A DNA stretch of 64,000 nt from Deltaproteobacteria bacterium (GTDB lineage: Bacteria > Myxococcota_A > UBA9160 > SMWR01). Position 1 is the first letter of the stretch. Each line of letters opens with the position of its first letter. Position numbers and translations under genes: made by a program. This document shows positions 1 to 12,347 of the stretch, one piece after another. The stretch is taken from positions 1 to 64,000 of the forward strand of contig JAFDDG010000014.1 in NCBI GenBank assembly GCA_019310965.1, in the 5' to 3' direction. The notes beneath the pieces are model-generated. The model had not been told where the DNA came from, did no database searches, and saw only the letters and a list, made by a program, of their open reading frames with translations.

Positions 1-1601
1 TGCAGGGGATCGTGCGCCGCCGCGTCAAGCTGGTCGGCGCGGTCGCCCTGGCGGTGGCGTTGGTGGCCTACTGGGTCGCCATGGCGCTGCCCAACGAGTA
101 CGAGAGCTATGCGACGGTCCTCGTCGAGCCCCAGGCCGTCGACCCCAGCCTCGTCGAGGCCGGCGTTGCACAGACGAACCTGAATCGGCGCCTGCACCTG
201 ATGGCTGCCCAGATCCTGAGTCGCCCGCGACTCTCGCGGATCATCGACGAGCTGGGTCTCTACGAGGACGAGTCGCATTACATGGTGCGCGACGAGGTCA
301 TCAACCTGATGCGCGAGCAGGTGCGGGTTGCGCCGGTGTTGCCCGAGCTCGAGCAGGCACAGAGGTTTCGGGGCGAGGCACGGATCGACCAGTTCCGCAT
401 CTTCTTCCGCGACGACCAGGCCAGGGTGGCGCGGGACGTGGCACAGCGGCTGGCCAACGACTTCATCGAGCAGCACATCTCGATGCGGGTGCGCACCTCG
501 CAGAAGAGTCTCGAGTTCATCGATGCCGAATTGAGGCGCCTGGCGGAGGAGATCCAGGGCACCGAGGGGCAGATCTCCGGCGTGAAGGTCGCCAACTCCG
601 GGCGCCTGCCGCAGGATATGGGGGCCAATCAGCGGCGGACGGAGCGTCTGATCGCCTCGTTGGCCGCGGCACGCCGAGAAGCCGCCACCGCGCGCAGCGA
701 TGAGGCGTTCTTCCGCAGCCAGAGCGCGACGGCGCGCGATCTGATGAGCCGCAGCTCGGATGGGCGCGACGCGTCTCCCGAGACGCGCATGCGCATGCTC
801 GAGCTGGCGTTGACCGACTACGCCTCGCGCGGGCTCACGGAAAAGCATCCCGATGTGATCAGCTCGCGCAAGGAGCTGGCGATGCTGCAGGCGCAGCAGG
901 ATGAGAAGCGCCGCGAGCACGGGGCCGGCTCCTTCGCCGAGCACAGCGCCGAGGCCGAAGCCGAACGCGCGCGCAACCGGCGCTTGCACTCCGAGGAGGA
1001 GATCGAACGCTTGGAGCGCGCATCGTCTGAGATCCAGGTCTTGTTCGCGGGGATGCCGGCGGTGGCCGAGCAGCTCGACGCCCTGGACCGCGAGTACAGG
1101 CACCTCTTCCTGAGCTTCCAGGATTTCAGCAATCGACGTCTCGAGGCGAGCGTGCAGGCCGACCTCGAGCGGCGTCAGCTCGGCGAGCAGTTTCGGGTGC
1201 TGGAGTCCGCGTTTATGGCGCCGGAGCCGACGTCGCCGAATCGCCCGATCATCGTGGCGATCGGGCTGATCTTTGGTCTGGCCATGGGTGCCGGCATGGG
1301 CATCGTGCTCGAGGCCGCGGACTCCACGGTGCACACCGCGCAGCAGCTCCAGGGGCGTTTCGAGCTGCCCGTGCTGGCCTCGATTCCGCAGATCTGGCTC
1401 GAATCCGACCGCATGCGCGTGCGGCGCACGCGCATCAAGACGGCGTTCGCCGCCGTTGCGGTCACCGTCTTCGTGGTGATCGGCGGCTACGCCAATTACT
1501 GGTGGGTGAACGCCCCGGCGGCTGGGCTCGTCCCGGAGAGGACCGCGGCCGGCCAGGTCGAGTCGCAGGACGACGGCGACCGCGGCGCGGCAACGGAGTA
1601 G
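1..1601 (+). CDS. XrtA-type exopolysaccharide chain-length determinant (Wzz-like), 5' truncated by window
   Basis: Inner-membrane co-polymerase-type protein that sets polysaccharide chain length in exosortase-A (XrtA/EpsH) loci. The frame is open back to base 1 (codons before the GTG at 12 read Q-G-I), so the true start probably lies outside the window. Counting from 12: membrane segment about residues 8-26, long charged coiled-coil region about 160-395, the proline-rich PTSPNRP motif at 407-412 before a second membrane segment (411-433), and a third hydrophobic segment at 477-495. There is no C-terminal kinase domain; that activity sits on the separate protein at 2516. The neighbouring ATPase and kinase support the XrtA-family assignment over a generic Wzz. 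Confidence 0.85.
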   Translation, partial: QGIVRRRVKLVGAVALAVALVAYWVAMALPNEYESYATVLVEPQAVDPSLVEAGVAQTNLNRRLHLMAAQILSRPRLSRIIDELGLYEDESHYMVRDEVINLMREQVRVAPVLPELEQAQRFRGEARIDQFRIFFRDDQARVARDVAQRLANDFIEQHISMRVRTSQKSLEFIDAELRRLAEEIQGTEGQISGVKVANSGRLPQDMGANQRRTERLIASLAAARREAATARSDEAFFRSQSATARDLMSRSSDGRDASPETRMRMLELALTDYASRGLTEKHPDVISSRKELAMLQAQQDEKRREHGAGSFAEHSAEAEAERARNRRLHSEEEIERLERASSEIQVLFAGMPAVAEQLDALDREYRHLFLSFQDFSNRRLEASVQADLERRQLGEQFRVLESAFMAPEPTSPNRPIIVAIGLIFGLAMGAGMGIVLEAADSTVHTAQQLQGRFELPVLASIPQIWLESDRMRVRRTRIKTAFAAVAVTVFVVIGGYANYWWVNAPAAGLVPERTAAGQVESQDDGDRGAATE

Positions 1602-1608
1602 GCGCGGC

Positions 1609-2502
1609 ATGTATCTCGAACACTATGGCCTGAACCGGCTGCCCTTCGAGATGACGCCGGATCCCTCGATGCTGTATCTAGGCGAGGCGCATCGGGAAGG
1701 GTTGGCCACGCTCGTCTACGCGGTGCAGGCTGGCAAGGGCTTCTGCGTGCTCACCGGAGAGGTCGGCACCGGAAAGACCACGCTGCTCCATGCCCTGCTC
1801 AGCCAGCTGGAGGGCAATACCGCCTCGGCCTTCATCTTCAATCCGCAGCTCGAGCCGCTCGACTTCTTCCGGCTCGTCTTCGACGAGTACGGCATCGACG
1901 CGCGCTGCGAGGGCAAGGCGGACTTTCTGTTGGCGCTCAATCGCTTCCTGATCGACCGCCTGAGCCGCAACGAGAAGACCCTGCTGATCATCGACGAGGC
2001 CCAGGTGTTGCCGCCGAAGATGCTCGAGGAGGTGCGGCTGCTCTCGAACCTCGAGACGCCCAATGCCAAGCTGCTGCAGATCATTCTCGTCGGGCAGCCG
2101 GAGCTGTCCGAGGTGCTGGCGCGGCCGGAGCTGCGCCAGCTGCGCCAGCGGGTGGTGCTGCGACACCACCTGCGGCCGTTCGACGAGAAGGAGCTCGAGG
2201 ACTATGTCGACGAACGTCTGAGCTTGGCGGGTTACACCGGCCGGGGCATCTTCAAGCGCGGCGCGCGCAAGGAGCTGTTTCGGGTCACCGGCGGCGTGCC
2301 GCGCCTGGTGAACGTGGTGTGCGACGGGGCTCTACTCGGCGGCTACGCGCAGGGTCTCACGACCTTGGGTGCCGATGCGATCGAAGAGGTGGCGCGGGGC
2401 TTGCACTTGACTGGCGAAGATGGAGAATTCTCCGCCTCGTCGGAGCACGAATCGGCGCCGACAATAAAGAAGCGCGGCTGGCTTCGCCGCCGGCGCAGGT
2501 GA
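1609..2502 (+). CDS. XrtA/PEP-CTERM-locus secretion ATPase (ExeA/GspA-like AAA)
   Basis: 297 aa AAA ATPase of the ExeA/GspA type usually found beside the chain-length determinant in XrtA exopolysaccharide loci. Visible are the N-terminal YLEHYGLNRLPFEMTPDP signature, Walker A GEVGTGKTT at residues 50-58 and Walker B LLIIDEAQ at 125-132. The basic C-terminus ends RRRRR. It starts 7 nt after the previous stop and is followed 13 nt later by the tyrosine-kinase gene, so all three are probably one transcript. The exact function of this ATPase in polysaccharide export is not settled for the family. Confidence 0.85.
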   Translation: MYLEHYGLNRLPFEMTPDPSMLYLGEAHREGLATLVYAVQAGKGFCVLTGEVGTGKTTLLHALLSQLEGNTASAFIFNPQLEPLDFFRLVFDEYGIDARCEGKADFLLALNRFLIDRLSRNEKTLLIIDEAQVLPPKMLEEVRLLSNLETPNAKLLQIILVGQPELSEVLARPELRQLRQRVVLRHHLRPFDEKELEDYVDERLSLAGYTGRGIFKRGARKELFRVTGGVPRLVNVVCDGALLGGYAQGLTTLGADAIEEVARGLHLTGEDGEFSASSEHESAPTIKKRGWLRRRRR

Positions 2503-2515
2503 GGGATTCGCCAGG

Positions 2516-3379
2516 ATGGCCAAGGTCTACGACGCGCTCCAGCGCGCCGAGCGGGAACGCAAGCGGGCGGCGAGCGATGTGATGCCGTCGGTGGCGCCGC
2601 TCGACGTACCGGCGGCTCCGCCGAAGGCGAGGGCCAAGCTCCGGCCCGCCAAGGCCAAGCGTTCGCTCGTCGCGCGCCTGCGCGACCGCCTCGGACGTCA
2701 AAGTGTCGTGGACACCTCCGCAGAGGTGAACAAGCGACGCATTTCCGTGTTGCAACCCGATTCTTACGTGGCCGAGCAGTTCCGCGCGCTGCGGGGGCGC
2801 ATCGACGCGTTGGCTGAGCAGCGTCCGATTCGCACTGTGGTGGTGTCGAGCCCCATGGCGGGGGAGGGCAAGACGACGGCTTCGATCAATCTCGCCTGCG
2901 TCACGGCCATGAGTGTCGGTCGCCGAGTGCTGCTGATCGACTGCGACATGCGCAAGCCGAAGGTGCACCAGGCGCTGGGGCTGCGGCCCGAGGCCGGGCT
3001 CGCCGAGGTGCTGGCGGGGAAGGTCGCCTTCGAGGACGCGGTCATCACAATCGAGGGCATGAATCTCGATGTGCTGGCGGTGCGCAGTCGGCCGAGCAAC
3101 CCCTCGGAGCTGCTCGGCTCGCCCCGCATGCGCGAACTCGTCGAGAAGGTGGCCGGGAGCTACGACCGCGTGATCCTGGACACGCCGGCCGCCCTCGGTC
3201 TGCCGGATGCCAAGGCCGTGTCCGAATTGGCCGACGGCGTGGTGGTGGTGGTGCGCGCGGACGTGACGTCACAGCAGGACCTGGAGGCCGCGCTCGAGGC
3301 CCTGGATCGGCGCCGCCTGCTGGGCCTGGTGCTGAACGGAGCCCACGTCGACCACGGCCGTTACGGCTATACCAGTTAG
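2516..3379 (+). CDS. BY-kinase / CpsD-CapB-like tyrosine-protein kinase of the exopolysaccharide locus
   Basis: 287 aa P-loop protein related to bacterial tyrosine autokinases that partner with Wzz-type proteins. It has a basic N-terminal region (residues 1-80), Walker A SSPMAGEGKTT (111-121), the BY-kinase Walker A' VLLIDCDMRKP (138-148) and a Walker B ILDTP motif. The C-terminus holds only a short tyrosine pair (RYGYTS) instead of a long Tyr cluster. The kinase is separate from the membrane activator, which is the gene at the window start. Same transcript as the preceding ATPase by spacing. Confidence 0.85.
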   Translation: MAKVYDALQRAERERKRAASDVMPSVAPLDVPAAPPKARAKLRPAKAKRSLVARLRDRLGRQSVVDTSAEVNKRRISVLQPDSYVAEQFRALRGRIDALAEQRPIRTVVVSSPMAGEGKTTASINLACVTAMSVGRRVLLIDCDMRKPKVHQALGLRPEAGLAEVLAGKVAFEDAVITIEGMNLDVLAVRSRPSNPSELLGSPRMRELVEKVAGSYDRVILDTPAALGLPDAKAVSELADGVVVVVRADVTSQQDLEAALEALDRRRLLGLVLNGAHVDHGRYGYTS

Positions 3380-3508
3380 ACTCGAGTGTCGCGGGCCGCA
3401 GCCAAAGGTCCCGCATTGGCCTCGGAGCTTGCGCCCGTCACAATGAGCGAACGACCCATCCCGCATAGCTGCCTGGCGCGCGCCGTGAGCGCAGCGGCGA
3501 CGTTGCCC

Positions 3509-3532
3509 CGCCCCCCGCGAGCGGAGGGGGCG
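3509..3532. promoter_or_regulatory. GC hairpin covering the ribosome-binding site of the sugar transferase gene
   Basis: Seven-base-pair stem: CGCCCCC at 3509-3515 pairs with GGGGGCG at 3526-3532. The only Shine-Dalgarno-like run (GGAGGGGG, 3523-3530) before the GTG at 3535 lies in its right arm. The 155-nt gap 3380-3534 otherwise shows nothing recognisable. Translational control is inference; it could be a chance GC stem. Confidence 0.35.
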
Positions 3533-3534
3533 TC

Positions 3535-6600
<3,066 letters not shown>

Positions 6601-6604
<4 letters not shown>

Positions 6605-7911
6605 ACATCTGCGTCATCGGAACCGGTTACGTGGGGCTCGTATCCGGCGCGTGTTTCGCCGAGTTCGGCTTGAACGTGGTGTGCGCCGACAAGGATGCCG
6701 GCAAGATCGACTCACTCGAACAGGGTGAGATCCCGATCTACGAGCCCGGGCTCGACACCTTGGTGAAGCGCAATGTCGCGGCCGGGCGACTCGCTTTCAC
6801 CACCGAGACGCCGGTGGCGGTGGAGTCGTCGTTGGTCGTCATGATCGCGGTTCCGACGCCGGCGGCGCCGGACGGCAGCACCGACCTGGGCGCCGTGGAG
6901 GCGGTGGCGCGAGAGGTCGGGCGGCACCTGAGCAGCTACAAGGTGGTGGTCACGAAGAGCACCGTGCCCGTCGGCACTGCCGGAAAGGTGCGCGGCTGGA
7001 TCCAGTCCGAGCTCGACGCGCGTGGCGCGGACACGCACTTCAGCGTTGCGTCGAATCCCGAGTTCCTGCGGGAAGGTGCTGCGATCAACGATTTCCTGCG
7101 ACCCGACCGCGTCGTGGTCGGCACCGAAGACGACCAGGCCGAGGCCATTCTCAAGGACCTGTACCGACCGCTCTTCCTGAACGAGACGCCGGTGGTGCTG
7201 ACGGACGTGGCGACGGCCGAGCTCACCAAGTATGCCGCCAACGCCTTCCTGGCCACCAAGATCTCCTTCATCAACGAGATCGCGAATCTCTGCGAGGAGG
7301 TCGGTGCCGACGTGCAGAAAGTGGCTCGTGGCATGGGTCTCGACCGGCGCATTGGCGCCAAGTTCCTGCACGCGGGCCCCGGCTTCGGCGGCTCCTGCTT
7401 CCCGAAGGATACGCGCTCGCTGGCGCACTTCTCTCGGGAGCGGGGTTCGAGCTTGCAGGTCGTCGAGGCGGTCATTCGCGTCAACGAAGCGCAGCGCGAG
7501 CGCATGCTCCAGAAGGTGGTCGACGTGCTCGACGATCGTCTGGAGGGGCGCACCATCAGCGTGCTCGGAATCTCATTCAAGCCCGAGACGGACGACATTC
7601 GCGATGCTCCGGCGCTCGACATCATTCGGGGTCTCCAGGAGCGGGGGGCGAAGGTGCAGGCCTTCGATCCACAGGCCATGGATATCGCCGCCGACGTGCT
7701 GCCGGGTGTCGAGATGTGCGAAGACGCGTACGCAGCTTGCCGCGACGCCGATGCCCTCGTCCTGGTGACCGAGTGGAACCAGTTCCGGATGCTCGATCTG
7801 GGCCGCGTGAAGAAGGCGCTGCGCTCGCCGCTGATCGTCGACCTGCGCAATGTGTACGATCCGAAGCCCATGCGCGCGCAGGGGTTCGTCTACGTCGGCG
7901 TCGGTCGCTGA
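6601..7911 (+). CDS. ugd: UDP-glucose 6-dehydrogenase
   Basis: 436 aa enzyme oxidising UDP-glucose to UDP-glucuronate with two NAD+. I place the start at GTG 6601, which overlaps the upstream stop; the frame is open further upstream but the N-terminal Rossmann motif GTGYVG begins only 7 residues in. Catalytic cysteine 266 lies in GFGGSCFPKD; the UDP-binding C-terminal domain follows. The operon also encodes a likely UDP-glucuronate epimerase, so uronic acids probably enter the exopolysaccharide. Confidence 0.93.
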
Positions 7912-8990
7912 TGTCTCGGGGCAAGCTGCACGCGGTGATCATCGCCGGCGGTGCGGGCGAGCGTTTCTGGCCCGCGTCGCGTCAGAAGCGGCCCAAGCCG
8001 TTTCTGCGCGTCGTCGACGGGCGAACACTGCTCGAGGCGACGCTGGTGCGGGCACGCCGTTTCGCCGCCAAGGATTGCGTGTGGATCGTGTGCGGGCGCG
8101 AGCACGCTCGCGACATGCGGCGCGAGACGGGGCTGCCAGCCCAGCGCGTCCTGGTCGAGCCGCGCCGGCGCAACACCGCGATGGCCGTCGCGTTTGCGGC
8201 CCAGCACATCGCCGGGCACGATCCGAATGCCGTGCTTGCGGTGCTGCCTGCCGACCATCGCATTCCCGATGCGCGCGCGTTCGCCAGTGCGATTCGCAAG
8301 GCTGCGGCGGGGGCCCGGGACGGCGCGCTGCTGACGCTCGGCGTACGCCCGACCCGAGCCGAAACCGGCTACGGCTACCTGCAGCTGGGGTCGGCCGTGG
8401 GGCGTCGCCACGCCGGCCTGCGCCGGGTGAAGCGCTTCGTCGAGAAGCCCGACGCCGCGCGTGCGCGCCGCTACCTGCGCAGCGGCGATTACCTGTGGAA
8501 CGCGGGCATCTTCGTGTTCGGCGCCCAGACCATTCTCGACGAGATCCGCGAACACGCTCCGGAGCTGCACCGGGCGCTCGCGCCCCTGCGGCAATCCCCG
8601 CGGGTGCGCAGTGGCAAACGCGTCGCAGCTGCCTATCTGCGGGCGCCGTCGCTGCCGATCGACGTCGCCGTGATGGAGCGCAGCCGCAAGGTCTGGACCC
8701 TTCCGCTGAAAATCCATTGGAGCGATGTGGGGACCTGGCTCTCCCTGGCGGAGGAGCTGGGTGTCTTCCCCGGCGGGACGCAGGTTCTGGGCGGGGAGCT
8801 ACTCTTCGACGAGCGCGGCGGAAACCTCGTATGGGGCCAGGATGGCCGCGGAGTTGCGCTCCTGGGCGTGGAAGGTCTCGCGGTGATCGAGACGCCCGAT
8901 GTGTTGCTCGTCACAAAGCTCGAGAGCAGTCCCGACGTTCGCAAGATCGTCGCACAGCTCAAGCGGCGCGGCCGCACAGACCTGACCTAG
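7911..8990 (+). CDS. manC: Mannose-1-phosphate guanylyltransferase
   Basis: 359 aa nucleotidyltransferase making GDP-mannose, the substrate of Gmd three genes upstream. Signature GGAGERFWPASR near the N-terminus (from residue 13), LPADH, FVEKPD and NAGIFVF motifs. There is no C-terminal cupin (phosphomannose isomerase) domain, so this is the monofunctional short form. Start ATG 7911 overlaps the ugd stop by one base; longer upstream readings would run inside ugd. Last gene of the nucleotide-sugar block. Confidence 0.9.
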   Translation: MSRGKLHAVIIAGGAGERFWPASRQKRPKPFLRVVDGRTLLEATLVRARRFAAKDCVWIVCGREHARDMRRETGLPAQRVLVEPRRRNTAMAVAFAAQHIAGHDPNAVLAVLPADHRIPDARAFASAIRKAAAGARDGALLTLGVRPTRAETGYGYLQLGSAVGRRHAGLRRVKRFVEKPDAARARRYLRSGDYLWNAGIFVFGAQTILDEIREHAPELHRALAPLRQSPRVRSGKRVAAAYLRAPSLPIDVAVMERSRKVWTLPLKIHWSDVGTWLSLAEELGVFPGGTQVLGGELLFDERGGNLVWGQDGRGVALLGVEGLAVIETPDVLLVTKLESSPDVRKIVAQLKRRGRTDLT

Positions 8991-9012
8991 CGGCGTCGGA
9001 GGCTCCCCCCCC

Positions 9013-9690
9013 ATGACCACGGTTCGTCCCAGCAAAGAAGCGCTCAACTCGCTGCGCACCATCCCGCTCTTCGCGGCCGTGAACGATGACGATCTCGAAG
9101 CGATCGCGGAACTTCTCATCGAACGCCGGATCCCGAAGGGACAGACCATCGTCGAAGAGGGCTTGTCGGGCGACTACATGTACATCCTGGCCGCCGGTGA
9201 GGTGAAGGTGACCAAGCTCTCGGGCGACGGTCGCGAGAAGATCCTCGAGCTGCTCGGCCAAGGCGACTTCTTCGGCGAGATGTCGCTGTTGGACAACGCG
9301 GTGCGCTCCGCCAGCGTGAAGAGTCTCACCGATACGCGAATTCTGGCGCTCTCGCGCAGCGACTTCCTGAAGGAGCTGCGCCACAACCCGGATCTCTCCA
9401 TGGCGGTGATCCAGGAGCTCACCCATCGCGTGCGGCAGATGGACGAGCAGGCGAGCTCGCTCTCGTTCCAACGCGTGAAGGAGCGCACCCAGGGTCTGTT
9501 GCTGCGGTTGGCCAAGGGCTCGCCGGTTCGCGAGGGGCGCCGGGCCACGCCGGTGCTCACGCACCAGCAAATTGCCGACATGATCGGAACCTCCCGGGAA
9601 ACCGTCACGCGCATCGTGAAGCGCCTCAAGAACCAGGGCTGGCTCGCGCAGGAAGGGAAGAAGTACCTGGTACCCGCTGACGAGGTCTGA
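9013..9690 (+). CDS. Crp/Fnr-family transcriptional regulator
   Basis: 225 aa regulator. The cyclic-nucleotide-binding fold covers residues 15-130, with the GDFFGEMSLLDNAVRSASV phosphate-binding-cassette region close to that of true cAMP receptor proteins (G-E-x-S-L then R-S-A). The winged helix lies at about 170-215, with recognition helix motif TSRETVTRIVKRL. No N-terminal Fe-S cysteines, so it is not an Fnr sensor. A GGAGG ribosome-binding site precedes the ATG. Position after the sugar-nucleotide genes suggests control of this locus, but its sites were not identified. Confidence 0.85.
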   Translation: MTTVRPSKEALNSLRTIPLFAAVNDDDLEAIAELLIERRIPKGQTIVEEGLSGDYMYILAAGEVKVTKLSGDGREKILELLGQGDFFGEMSLLDNAVRSASVKSLTDTRILALSRSDFLKELRHNPDLSMAVIQELTHRVRQMDEQASSLSFQRVKERTQGLLLRLAKGSPVREGRRATPVLTHQQIADMIGTSRETVTRIVKRLKNQGWLAQEGKKYLVPADEV

Positions 9691-9753
9691 CCCCGCCGCC
9701 CGCTCGCCGCCGGGGGGCTCAATGACGCTTTCGTAACAGCCGATGCTTTCCGT

Positions 9754-10833
9754 GTGGAGACGGGTGGGCAGAGCTTCGAGGCGATGCTCCTGGGCTCGAT
9801 GAGCTCCGGGGTCGTGGCGATCGACCGCGACGGCGCGGTCCGCGTGCTCAACGCCGGTGCGCAGCAGGTGCTGGGCTGTTCTGCCGGCGCGCCGCAAGCG
9901 GCCCTTGGCCACGACTGTCGCGAGGTGCTGGCGGCCCAACCCGGCGTGGCGCGGCTGCTGCTCGGGGCGCTCGAGCGCAAGCATCCGATCTCTCGGGGTG
10001 AGCTCGCCCTGTCAGGCGGCGTCGCCAACATCGGGCTCACGCTGGCGCCGGTGCGCGACGCCCACGGTCGGGTATGTGGCTCCTGCATGATCTTTCGGGA
10101 TCTCGCTCCCATCGAGCGTCAGGACGAGAGGGTGCGGCTGCGCGCACGGCTCGAGGCCCTCGGTGAGATGGCGGCCGGGCTCGCCCACGCGATTCGCAAC
10201 CCGCTGGCCGGCATGGAGGTGAGCGCGGGGTTGCTGCACCGCCGACTGGCGCCCGGCTCGGAGGAGCGCGAGCTCCTCGACGAGCTGTTGGGGGAGATGC
10301 GCGCGGTGTCTCGCAGCGTGAGCCAGAGCCTCGAGTTCGTGCGGCCCGCGTCGCCGGAACTCGGGCGCGTGGATCCCGTCGGTCTGCTCGAAGAAGCCTG
10401 GCATGTGGCGCGGGCACGTGTGGCCTTCGACGGTGCGGTGGAGCGGGCGTGGCAGGACGACCTGCCGCCGCTCGAGGCCGACGCGGAGCAGCTGCGCACG
10501 GCCTTGACGGATCTGGTCGTCAATGCGCTGCAGGCCCTCGACGGGCGCGGGCGCTTGACGCTCTCGGTGCACGCCGAAGCCGGAGGCAGCGGCGACGGTC
10601 CGCCGGACGTGATCCTCGGCGTCGCCGACGATGGCCCCGGCGTGCCCGCCGGGCTGCGCGAGAAGATCTTCCATCCGTTCTTCACCACGAAGGAGGACGG
10701 ATCCGGCGTCGGGCTCGCGAACGCGCAGAAGGTGGTGGCGAGCCACGGCGGGCGCCTGGAGCTGACGAGTGCACCCGGGGGCGGTTGCCGTTTTCAGGTG
10801 CGGCTGCCGAGCGCTGGAGGAGCTCGCGAATGA
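9754..10833 (+). CDS. Soluble PAS-domain histidine kinase (NtrB-like)
   Basis: 359 aa kinase without membrane segments. PAS domain about residues 8-120; HisKA with phospho-accepting His145 in GLAHAIRNPLAG; HATPase with N box LVVNALQAL, G1 ADDGPGVP, F box FHPFFTTK and G2 GVGLANA. All kinase boxes are intact. Starts at GTG 9754. Its stop overlaps the ATG of the sigma-54 response regulator (ATGA), so the two form a cognate NtrBC-like pair. Cytoplasmic sensing is implied. Two-component genes of this kind recur in XrtA loci, though this is not the membrane kinase PrsK. Confidence 0.88.
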   Translation: METGGQSFEAMLLGSMSSGVVAIDRDGAVRVLNAGAQQVLGCSAGAPQAALGHDCREVLAAQPGVARLLLGALERKHPISRGELALSGGVANIGLTLAPVRDAHGRVCGSCMIFRDLAPIERQDERVRLRARLEALGEMAAGLAHAIRNPLAGMEVSAGLLHRRLAPGSEERELLDELLGEMRAVSRSVSQSLEFVRPASPELGRVDPVGLLEEAWHVARARVAFDGAVERAWQDDLPPLEADAEQLRTALTDLVVNALQALDGRGRLTLSVHAEAGGSGDGPPDVILGVADDGPGVPAGLREKIFHPFFTTKEDGSGVGLANAQKVVASHGGRLELTSAPGGGCRFQVRLPSAGGARE

Positions 10834-12251
10834 GCGGCTCGGCGGCACGACTGCTGGTGGTCGAGGACAACGACACCCTGCGCCGCGGCGTGAAGCGCGC
10901 GTTGCGGGAGAGCTTCCATTCCGTCGACGATGCCGCCAGCGGCGACGAAGCGCTCGGTCGGATCCAGAGCTCGGCCCACCCCTACGATGTGGTCGTCACG
11001 GACCTGCGCCTGCCCGGCGCCGACGGGGTGGCCGTGCTGCGCGCCGCACTGGAGCGGGATCCGCGCACCCGCGTGTTGCTGATGACGGCCTATGGAACGA
11101 TCGACACCGCCGTCGAGGCCATGCGTGCCGGCGCCTTCGACTTCGTCCAGAAGCCCCTCGATCTCGAGCAGATCGAGCTGCGGGTGGAGCGCGCTGTCGA
11201 GCACCGCCGGCTGCTCGACGAAGTGAGTGAGCTGCGCGCCGAGCGCTCGGCCCACGCGGGCCTGGTGGCGGAGAGTGCCTCCACGCGGGCTGCCGTCGAG
11301 CTGGCGACGCGGGTCTCCGCCACCCGCACCACGGTGCTGGTGACCGGGGAGACGGGGACGGGCAAAGAGGTGATCGCGTTGCTGATCCACGAGCTCTCGC
11401 CACGGGCCGCCGGTCCGCTGGTCAAGGTCAACTGTGCGGCATTGCCGGAGACGCTGCTCGAGTCGGAGCTCTTTGGTCACGAGCGCGGAGCCTTCACCGG
11501 TGCTGATCGCCAGCGCATCGGGCGCTTCGAGCAGGCCAGCGGCGGCACGCTCTTCCTCGACGAGGTCGGGGACATGTCGAGCGCCACCCAGGCGAAGCTC
11601 CTGCGGGTGCTCCAGGAGCAGGAGTTCCATCGCCTCGGCGGCAGCCGGGTGCTGCGCACCGATGCGCGCATCGTGGCTGCCACCAACCGCGACCTGCTGG
11701 CGCAGATCCGCGCGGGTGCGTTCCGCGAGGACCTCTACTTCCGCCTGAACGTCATCAACGTGCACCTGGCTCCCCTGCGCGAACGTCCGGAAGACCTCAT
11801 GGTGCTGGCCCGGGTGCTGCTCGAGCGTTCGACGGCCGAACTCGAGCAGCCTCCGCAGGGCTTCGCGCCGGACGGGTTGGCGTGGATCCGCGCGCACAGC
11901 TGGCCGGGCAACGTGCGGGAGCTGCAGAACACGATCGAGCGCGCGGTGCTGCTAGCCGAGGGTCCGCGCATCCGTGCGCACGATCTCGGTGCGGGCGTGG
12001 CCGCTCCCGATACCGGCGCCGCAGGGTGGCGTTTCCGGCTGCCGCCGGAAGGTGTCACGCTGCGCGCTGTGGAACGCGAGCTGGTGCTGGCGGCGCTCGA
12101 GCGTACCGATTGGGTGCAGAAGAATGCCGCCGATCTGCTCGGCGTGAGCCGTCGCAAGCTCAACTATATGATTCAGCGGATGGGCATCACTCATCCGACC
12201 TGGCGACGCAACCGAGGGAGTGGGGCCGGGGATTCCTCCACAACCCCTTGA
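10830..12251 (+). CDS. Sigma-54-dependent response regulator (NtrC family)
   Basis: 473 aa activator. Receiver domain residues 6-120 with phospho-acceptor Asp58; AAA+ domain with Walker A GETGTGKE (173-180) and an intact sigma-54-contacting GAFTGA loop (220-225); Fis-type helix-turn-helix at the C-terminus (about 430-455, [20 protein letters not shown]). I start it at ATG 10830, overlapping the kinase stop; the upstream open frame is inside the kinase gene. Two clear sigma-54 promoters lie elsewhere in the window (48717, 51702) and are candidate, untested targets. Confidence 0.92.
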   Translation: MSGSAARLLVVEDNDTLRRGVKRALRESFHSVDDAASGDEALGRIQSSAHPYDVVVTDLRLPGADGVAVLRAALERDPRTRVLLMTAYGTIDTAVEAMRAGAFDFVQKPLDLEQIELRVERAVEHRRLLDEVSELRAERSAHAGLVAESASTRAAVELATRVSATRTTVLVTGETGTGKEVIALLIHELSPRAAGPLVKVNCAALPETLLESELFGHERGAFTGADRQRIGRFEQASGGTLFLDEVGDMSSATQAKLLRVLQEQEFHRLGGSRVLRTDARIVAATNRDLLAQIRAGAFREDLYFRLNVINVHLAPLRERPEDLMVLARVLLERSTAELEQPPQGFAPDGLAWIRAHSWPGNVRELQNTIERAVLLAEGPRIRAHDLGAGVAAPDTGAAGWRFRLPPEGVTLRAVERELVLAALERTDWVQKNAADLLGVSRRKLNYMIQRMGITHPTWRRNRGSGAGDSSTTP

Positions 12252-12347
12252 TTCGGGGACAGGATGCCTGAACCCTCTAGAGTCTCGAACCGAACGCCCT
12301 GACGCGGGGTCCAACTGGATCCCGTCCGACCATCTCGAGGAGCCAAC